A stretch of DNA of 64,000 nucleotides from Deinococcus deserti VCD115. Its GTDB lineage: Bacteria; Deinococcota; Deinococci; Deinococcales; Deinococcaceae. This document shows, piece after piece, positions 57,130 through 64,000 of the stretch. The stretch is from contig NC_012526.1 of the NCBI RefSeq assembly GCF_000020685.1, positions 908,001 to 972,000 on the forward strand, in the 5' to 3' direction. Positions within the stretch are counted from its first letter, which is position 1, and every line of letters begins with the position of its first letter. Below the pieces are notes generated by a model, which worked only from the letters and a program-made list of their open reading frames with translations, made no database searches and was not told where the DNA came from. The translations under genes were made by a program, and so were the position numbers.

Positions 57130-57159
57130 TTGCCAGTTGCCGCGTGTTGTCTCTATAGT
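57130..57159 (+). promoter_or_regulatory. Candidate acnA promoter
   Basis: TTGCCA (57130-57135), 18-base spacer, TATAGT (57154-57159), giving a leader of about 105 bases before the acnA ATG at 57270. Confidence 0.55.
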
Positions 57160-57269
57160 GGTAACGCGTTTTACCCCTCGTGCCTGAGCCGGTAACGCCC
57201 GCGCTTATATACACGCGGCTTATGATGAACAGGTAATAGCCCAGAGGGCTTTCTCAAGGAGGAACACAC

Positions 57270-59987
<2,718 letters not shown>

Positions 59988-60012
59988 GTCTGACCAGCTG
60001 ACGTTCTCGACG

Positions 60013-60046
60013 AGCTCCCTGCCTGATCATCAGGCAGGGAGCTTTT
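60013..60046 (+). terminator. Intrinsic terminator after acnA
   Basis: GCTCCCTGCCTGA paired with TCAGGCAGGGAGC around a 4-base loop, then TTTTCTCTC. Confidence 0.92.
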
Positions 60047-60174
60047 CTCTCTCTGGCACTTTCCTGTGGGCAAGCCGTGAGCGCTACCGGTGCCGTCCCG
60101 GCTTTCTGATCATCTTCCTTAACTGTCATCTGTGTTCAGGTTGATGTCAGCCCTGAGCTGTAAACATAGAAACT

Positions 60175-61575
60175 ATGAAGACGAGTGTTGCCCTCCCGCT
60201 GCTGGCGCTCTCTATGAGCCTTGCATCCTGCTCGTCCGGGTCGGGCGGCACCGTTCCACAGACTCCACCGGCTTCGACCACGCCGCCTGCCACGGGCACC
60301 ACGCCTCCTCCTGCGCCTGCCATCTGCGCACAGGGTACGGATCAGTCCACTCCGGTCACAGCTTCGGGCCTGGGGACCCTCAGCGTATCCGGGACCTTTG
60401 CGCCTGACTGGTCGGCTCCCCATGTGCCTGGACGGGTACTGATCGTAGACGGCGGCAGGGGCCTGAGCGCCCAGAAGCTGAGTGCGCTCAGCACCGTGCG
60501 GACCCAGAGCGTGATTTCGGGTCTGACCCTGGCCTTTACACCCGGCGGGGAGTCGGACGAGGCTTTCGCAGGCCGTCTGGAAGCCAGCGGCCTGAAGGTG
60601 CAGCCGGATTACGTGTACCGCAAGCTGGCCACGATCGTGAACGACCCCGGCTACCCCGGCAATGGGGGATTCATGTCTGGCGGGGTCAACGTGACGCAGA
60701 ACTACCTGACCCGCGTGCGCGCTGACCGGGCCTGGACCTTCCTGAACGGATGTGGCAAGACGCCTGCCGGCGTGGTCACGGCTGTGCTGGACACCGGCAC
60801 GGAAGCGGCCCATGAGGACCTGCAGGGACGGGTCCTGCCCGGCGCACACTTTGCGGGCACGACGGCCGCTACGGTTGACGAAGACGGCCACGGGACGGCC
60901 ACTGCGGGGCTGATCGGAGCTGCGACCAACAATGGAAAGGGCGTGGCCGGGATAACCTGGGGCGGCCAGAATCTGCTGCCGGTGAAGGTGCTGAGCAGCG
61001 AGGGCGAGGGGTCGACCTCCACCCTGGTCAAGGGCGTCAATTACGCGGTTTCGCAGGGCGCTAAGGTCATCAACATGAGCCTGGGGTCCACGGTGGCTGG
61101 TGGAGCAGACAAGGCGCTGGACGCTGCCCTGAGCGCAGCTGCAGAGTCCGCGGTTCTGGTCGCCTCGGCGGGCAATACCGCTACAGACGGTGTGTATTAC
61201 CCGGCAAGCCACTCCAGGGTTATTGCCGTGGGTGCTGTGGGCGCCATGGATGGCGTGCTGGCCTGCTACAGCGCGCGTCCCAACGAAAAGTACCCGCGGC
61301 AGCTGGACATCGTAGCTCCTGGAGGTGCTGGCGACTGCGCGGGTGCGACGCCCGCACAGCAGATGCTGATTCTGGCGCCGGGCAACCGGTACGGCGTAGC
61401 CGCTGGCACCAGCGAGTCTGCTCCCCTGGTCAGTGGGGTCGCTGCTCTGATGCGCGCTGCCAACCCGAAACTGACCGCAGAGCAGACCAAGGGGTTGCTG
61501 CTGAGCAGCGTGAACCGGGCCAACGGCCTTCCCCTGCTGGACGCAGAGGCAGCGGTGCGGGCAGCCACGAAGTAA
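60175..61575 (+). CDS. Subtilisin-family (S8) serine protease, lipoprotein
   Basis: A 466-residue secreted protease. Signal and lipobox (MKTSVALPLLALSMSLASC), a Thr/Pro-rich tether (residues 25-48), a propeptide-like region (about 60-150), then the catalytic domain with Asp in TAVLDTGTEAAHEDL (about 205), His in DEDGHGTATAGLIG (about 241), the oxyanion Asn in VASAGNTATDG and Ser in GTSESAPLVSGVAAL (about 413). It should act at the cell surface. TTGATG lies about 30 bases upstream; the -10 is not clear. Confidence 0.93.
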   Translation: MKTSVALPLLALSMSLASCSSGSGGTVPQTPPASTTPPATGTTPPPAPAICAQGTDQSTPVTASGLGTLSVSGTFAPDWSAPHVPGRVLIVDGGRGLSAQKLSALSTVRTQSVISGLTLAFTPGGESDEAFAGRLEASGLKVQPDYVYRKLATIVNDPGYPGNGGFMSGGVNVTQNYLTRVRADRAWTFLNGCGKTPAGVVTAVLDTGTEAAHEDLQGRVLPGAHFAGTTAATVDEDGHGTATAGLIGAATNNGKGVAGITWGGQNLLPVKVLSSEGEGSTSTLVKGVNYAVSQGAKVINMSLGSTVAGGADKALDAALSAAAESAVLVASAGNTATDGVYYPASHSRVIAVGAVGAMDGVLACYSARPNEKYPRQLDIVAPGGAGDCAGATPAQQMLILAPGNRYGVAAGTSESAPLVSGVAALMRAANPKLTAEQTKGLLLSSVNRANGLPLLDAEAAVRAATK

Positions 61576-61585
61576 CAGGAGTCAG

Positions 61586-61624
61586 GAGCAGGACCGCACT
61601 TTCCAGGAAGGTGCGGTCCTGCTC
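61586..61624 (+). terminator. Intrinsic terminator after the S8 protease
   Basis: GAGCAGGACCGCAC and its exact complement across an 11-base loop, then GTGTTTCC. Confidence 0.88.
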
Positions 61625-61773
61625 GTGTTTCCTCTGATCTGGGTCTCTTCGACGGGTCCATGAACCACACTTTGGACCTTCACGCCCGGGACTCGTCGGG
61701 CTCCTGTCCGCTCCAGGCTGGAACTATCGCAGGAATTTTGCAGGTGCTCAGGCCTGAACAAGCTGGTCCAAGA

Positions 61774-61807
61774 AGAGCCGCCCGGATGCGATGTTCCGGG
61801 CGGCTCT
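61774..61807. terminator. Intrinsic terminator
   Basis: AGAGCCGCCCGG and its complement with a 10-base loop, followed by TTGTTC on the plus strand. It lies in the gap before the convergent small membrane gene. Confidence 0.8.
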
Positions 61808-61879
61808 TTGTTCATTTTTGACTTGAGCAGCTTCGCTTGACTGGCGAAGCTGAGCGTGTATTACAGCTGCAGAGGGCGA

Positions 61880-62149
61880 TCAGGAACGCTCGATGCGCTC
61901 CACAGCGGCAACCGGTGTCTGCACGTGGTGCAGGAGCATAAAGAACACGGCCGTGCTGTGAAGCAGCAACAGGTTGAACAGCGCGACGTTCGGCTGGTAC
62001 CAGTGGCTTCCGGCTCCTACCAGGAGAATAAGCAGCAGGTTGAGCAGCAGCGCCGGGCGGCGTTCCGGAAAACGGACATATCCGTACAGGCCGGCCATGA
62101 TGCTGAAGATCATGGGGAGTGCCAGAGCATTGAGCAAGTCTTGGGACAT
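61880..62149 (-). CDS. Small hypothetical membrane protein
   Basis: An 89-residue protein with two or three hydrophobic segments (LNALALPMIFSIMAGLYGYV; ALLLNLLLILLVGAGSHWY; VALFNLLLLHSTAVFFMLLH) and a short charged end. No family recognised. CATAGT lies 18 bases before the ATG and AGG stands immediately before it. Confidence 0.68.
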   Translation of the reverse strand: MSQDLLNALALPMIFSIMAGLYGYVRFPERRPALLLNLLLILLVGAGSHWYQPNVALFNLLLLHSTAVFFMLLHHVQTPVAAVERIERS

Positions 62150-62216
62150 ACCTCATTTTGCCTCTGGACTATGACGCGTTCATGACAGCTTCCCTACCTG
62201 AATAGAGGACCTGCTC

Positions 62217-63302
62217 CTAAAGCTGATACTGCCTGAGTTTCACCTGATCCACCGCATGCTCGCGGAGGGTATCAACATCGAGCCAGCCGTCCTGGAACGT
62301 GATGGGAAGATTGAGCAGATCGTCTTGCAGCTTCAGCACAAAGCTCAGTTCGCAGGGTTCAAGGACCTCGCTCTGTGTAGACAGCAGAGCGGCGTGCACG
62401 GTGCCCAGGCCGGTGCTGGCCTGCGAACCCACCATGCCGCGCTTGCCCTGCCGGGCCGCCGCACGCAGCATGTTCAGGCCGTCGGTAAAGCCATTGCGCG
62501 CCGTCTTGACGTTCAGCACGTCGAAGGTATCGAAGGCCAGTTCCCGTTGCAGATCGGCCGGGGTAAAACAGCTGTCATCAGCCACGATGGGCAGCAGGCT
62601 GCGTGCATGAAGCTCAGTGCGCGCGTGGAGGTCCCGGACCGGCAGCGGCTCTTCGACATACATCAGGCCCGCGTCTCGCATGGCGGCGAGAGCGTCCGGG
62701 GCCGTTTCCGAGGTCAAGGTTTCGTTGCTGTCGGCATAGAGTTGCACCTCATCACCAAACAGGCGACGCAGTTCATGAATCACCTGCAGGTCCTGCTGAT
62801 GCTGCCGGCCGACCTTCACCTTCAGGCACCGCACCCCGGAATCCACGACCCGCTGGGCCTCCGCAATCATCTCAGCCGGCGCGGCAATGCCCAGGATAAA
62901 GCTGGCCCTGACCTTCCGGTTCGGGCCCAGCAGGGTGTCGAAGAGCGTCAGCCCCTGGGAGCGGGCACGGGCGTCATGAAGGGCCATGTCCAGCGCGCCG
63001 CGCGCGGTGTGGTTGTTGGCCACGCTGTTGCGTATCCGGTTCAGGGCAGTCTCGTCCTGAATATCCAGACCATGCAGCGCAGGGGAGAGGTGCTCCAGGA
63101 TGCCCAGCACACTGGAGGTGGTTTCTCCATAGATGGTCGGTCTCGGGGTGGCTTCCGCAACGCCCACCGTGCCGTCCGAAAGGGTGACCTGGACCAGCAC
63201 ATGCTCGGCCACGCTGAGGGCCGAATGCGCTCCCCAGGCCAGTGCAGAGGTCAGCGGCAGGCGAAACGGAATTCCCTGGACGCGGGCAACAGTAACGGTC
63301 AT
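62217..63302 (-). CDS. Enolase-superfamily epimerase (dipeptide epimerase / muconate-lactonizing type)
   Basis: A 361-residue enzyme with the capping domain ([20 protein letters not shown]) and the barrel holding the general-base Lys in CLKVKVGRQ (about 166), metal ligands Asp in LYADSNE (about 193), Glu in YVEEPLP (about 219) and Asp in VADDSC (about 244), and the second Lys in LNVKTARNG (about 268). This KxK..D..E..D..K order fits the muconate-lactonizing subgroup, including L-Ala-D/L-Glu epimerases and o-succinylbenzoate/NSAR enzymes. ATG overlaps the upstream stop (ATGA). Confidence 0.87.
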   Translation of the reverse strand: MTVTVARVQGIPFRLPLTSALAWGAHSALSVAEHVLVQVTLSDGTVGVAEATPRPTIYGETTSSVLGILEHLSPALHGLDIQDETALNRIRNSVANNHTARGALDMALHDARARSQGLTLFDTLLGPNRKVRASFILGIAAPAEMIAEAQRVVDSGVRCLKVKVGRQHQQDLQVIHELRRLFGDEVQLYADSNETLTSETAPDALAAMRDAGLMYVEEPLPVRDLHARTELHARSLLPIVADDSCFTPADLQRELAFDTFDVLNVKTARNGFTDGLNMLRAAARQGKRGMVGSQASTGLGTVHAALLSTQSEVLEPCELSFVLKLQDDLLNLPITFQDGWLDVDTLREHAVDQVKLRQYQL

Positions 63303-64000
63303 TCCTGTGCCTCCGGGGAAGTTGACTGCAACGCCCACTGACGCACTGCCTGGGCTACCTCCGCCGGATTCAGCGCCACCGTGTCGAGCAGCAGAGCACG
63401 CTCGCCGGGAAGGGTCCGTAAAAAGGCTTCAGCTGCCTGCGGGTCGTAGTTCCGCCGCTCGCTGACCACGATCCGGGCCTTGGCAACGATCTCAGCCGGG
63501 CTGTGGCCCTCTGCTGTCAGTGCGGCGAGTTCTTCCAGTTCCCGGGAGCTGAAGACAGCCTCGACTCCTGGAATTGCCGACAGGCTGCTGCGCACATCCG
63601 AAGCTGGCGCCCCGCCCTTCACGCGGTCGAAAGCGTCCGCGCGGCCCAGGAGCCGGCGCACCCGTACGGCGTCAGGTGCCCCCAACGCCACAAAACGCCA
63701 GGCGGGAAAGGTCATGGCTGCGTACTGCACCTCGTCGAGGCCGCGCAGGCCGTCAAAGACCGGGGACGTGCCCCAGTGGGTCGTGTCGGCCTGCAATGAC
63801 CCCAGGGCCTGGGCCATACCGCCTGGATTGGCCGCCCGGTACTCGGCCGTCAGGCGGAAGCGCTGCTCGCGGTCTGTGACCGGGCCGCCTGCCAGGGGCC
63901 AGATCATCACGGCGTCGGTCACCTCGCGCCGGTCAGGCAGGATCCGGAGCCCGGGCCGAACCTCCTGCAGGGCCTGCAGCGCAGTGCTTTTGCCAACGCC
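63299..64000 (-). CDS. P-loop ATPase/kinase-like protein, N-terminus outside window
   Basis: The frame is open to the window edge, so the 5' end is missing; 233 residues are visible. It begins inside a Walker A ([11 protein letters not shown]), then [31 protein letters not shown] (split) and [27 protein letters not shown], consistent with an uncharacterised nucleoside-kinase-like or AAA-type ATPase. Its stop overlaps the epimerase start by 4 bases, so the two are translationally coupled and may act in one process, possibly peptide or cell-wall fragment handling (inference). Confidence 0.7.
   Translation of the reverse strand, partial: GVGKSTALQALQEVRPGLRILPDRREVTDAVMIWPLAGGPVTDREQRFRLTAEYRAANPGGMAQALGSLQADTTHWGTSPVFDGLRGLDEVQYAAMTFPAWRFVALGAPDAVRVRRLLGRADAFDRVKGGAPASDVRSSLSAIPGVEAVFSSRELEELAALTAEGHSPAEIVAKARIVVSERRNYDPQAAEAFLRTLPGERALLLDTVALNPAEVAQAVRQWALQSTSPEAQE

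Overview
This is a GC-rich bacterial chromosome segment, and the content points to the genus Deinococcus (inference from protein families and promoter style; no database was searched). Supporting signs are the mqnB futalosine-pathway gene, Mn-type SOD, HemQ, TAXI-type TRAP uptake, a lone type III polyketide synthase, a type IV pilus PilT, and above all the many genes whose start codon lies only 5-8 bases downstream of a TANNNT -10 hexamer. That is the signature of leaderless mRNAs, which are known to be abundant in Deinococcus. About 60 protein genes are supported. I see no tRNA, rRNA, CRISPR array, intact insertion sequence or prophage. Convergent genes are mostly separated by strong inverted-repeat terminators. 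|| Layout. 1-5.5 kb: 3' end of topA, small proteins, a PIG-L deacetylase, RNase HI and a secreted beta-propeller protein. 5.5-9.3 kb: a frameshifted GNAT acetyltransferase remnant, an MFS exporter, and glmU with a Nudix hydrolase. 9.4-14.6 kb: a secretion block made of lgt, tatC, tatA, a second divergent tatA-like gene, an ECF sigma factor with its anti-sigma factor, and a ferritin-like protein carrying both a twin-arginine signal and a lipobox. 14.6-17.5 kb: an atypical SDR, mqnB, a 51-residue membrane protein and threonine dehydrogenase. 17.5-19.9 kb: trpS behind what looks like a tryptophan attenuator (a 15-codon leader peptide with three consecutive Trp codons, then a strong terminator); trpS itself is interrupted by an in-frame TAG at codon 31; dnaJ follows. 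19.9-26.4 kb: a phytoene-desaturase-like flavoprotein, a META-domain protein, PRPP synthetase and a membrane protein-panC-pilT overlap chain. 26.5-40.7 kb is transport-rich: secreted alpha-amylase, a sugar ABC ATPase, polar amino-acid ABC parts split over two loci, two membrane transport families (AI-2E, TRAP-TAXI), an MFS protein and a divergent CLC protein. 40.7-57.1 kb: sodA, hemQ with a coupled short ORF, a divergent pair sharing one -10 region, a second AI-2E protein, a RodZ-like HTH protein, nucleoside-type ABC permeases, ndk, a diguanylate cyclase, a nitroreductase, an aldo/keto reductase, a type III PKS and a compact CoA transferase. 57.2-64 kb: aconitase, a subtilisin-type lipoprotein protease, an enolase-superfamily epimerase and the 3' part of a P-loop gene cut by the window edge. 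|| The most notable system is the predicted Trp-sensing leader in front of a nonsense-interrupted trpS (17475-18633). Next come the Lgt-Tat-sigma-ferritin cluster, the back-to-back shared promoter at 44190-44199, and two short ORFs translationally coupled to hemQ and to an ABC permease.
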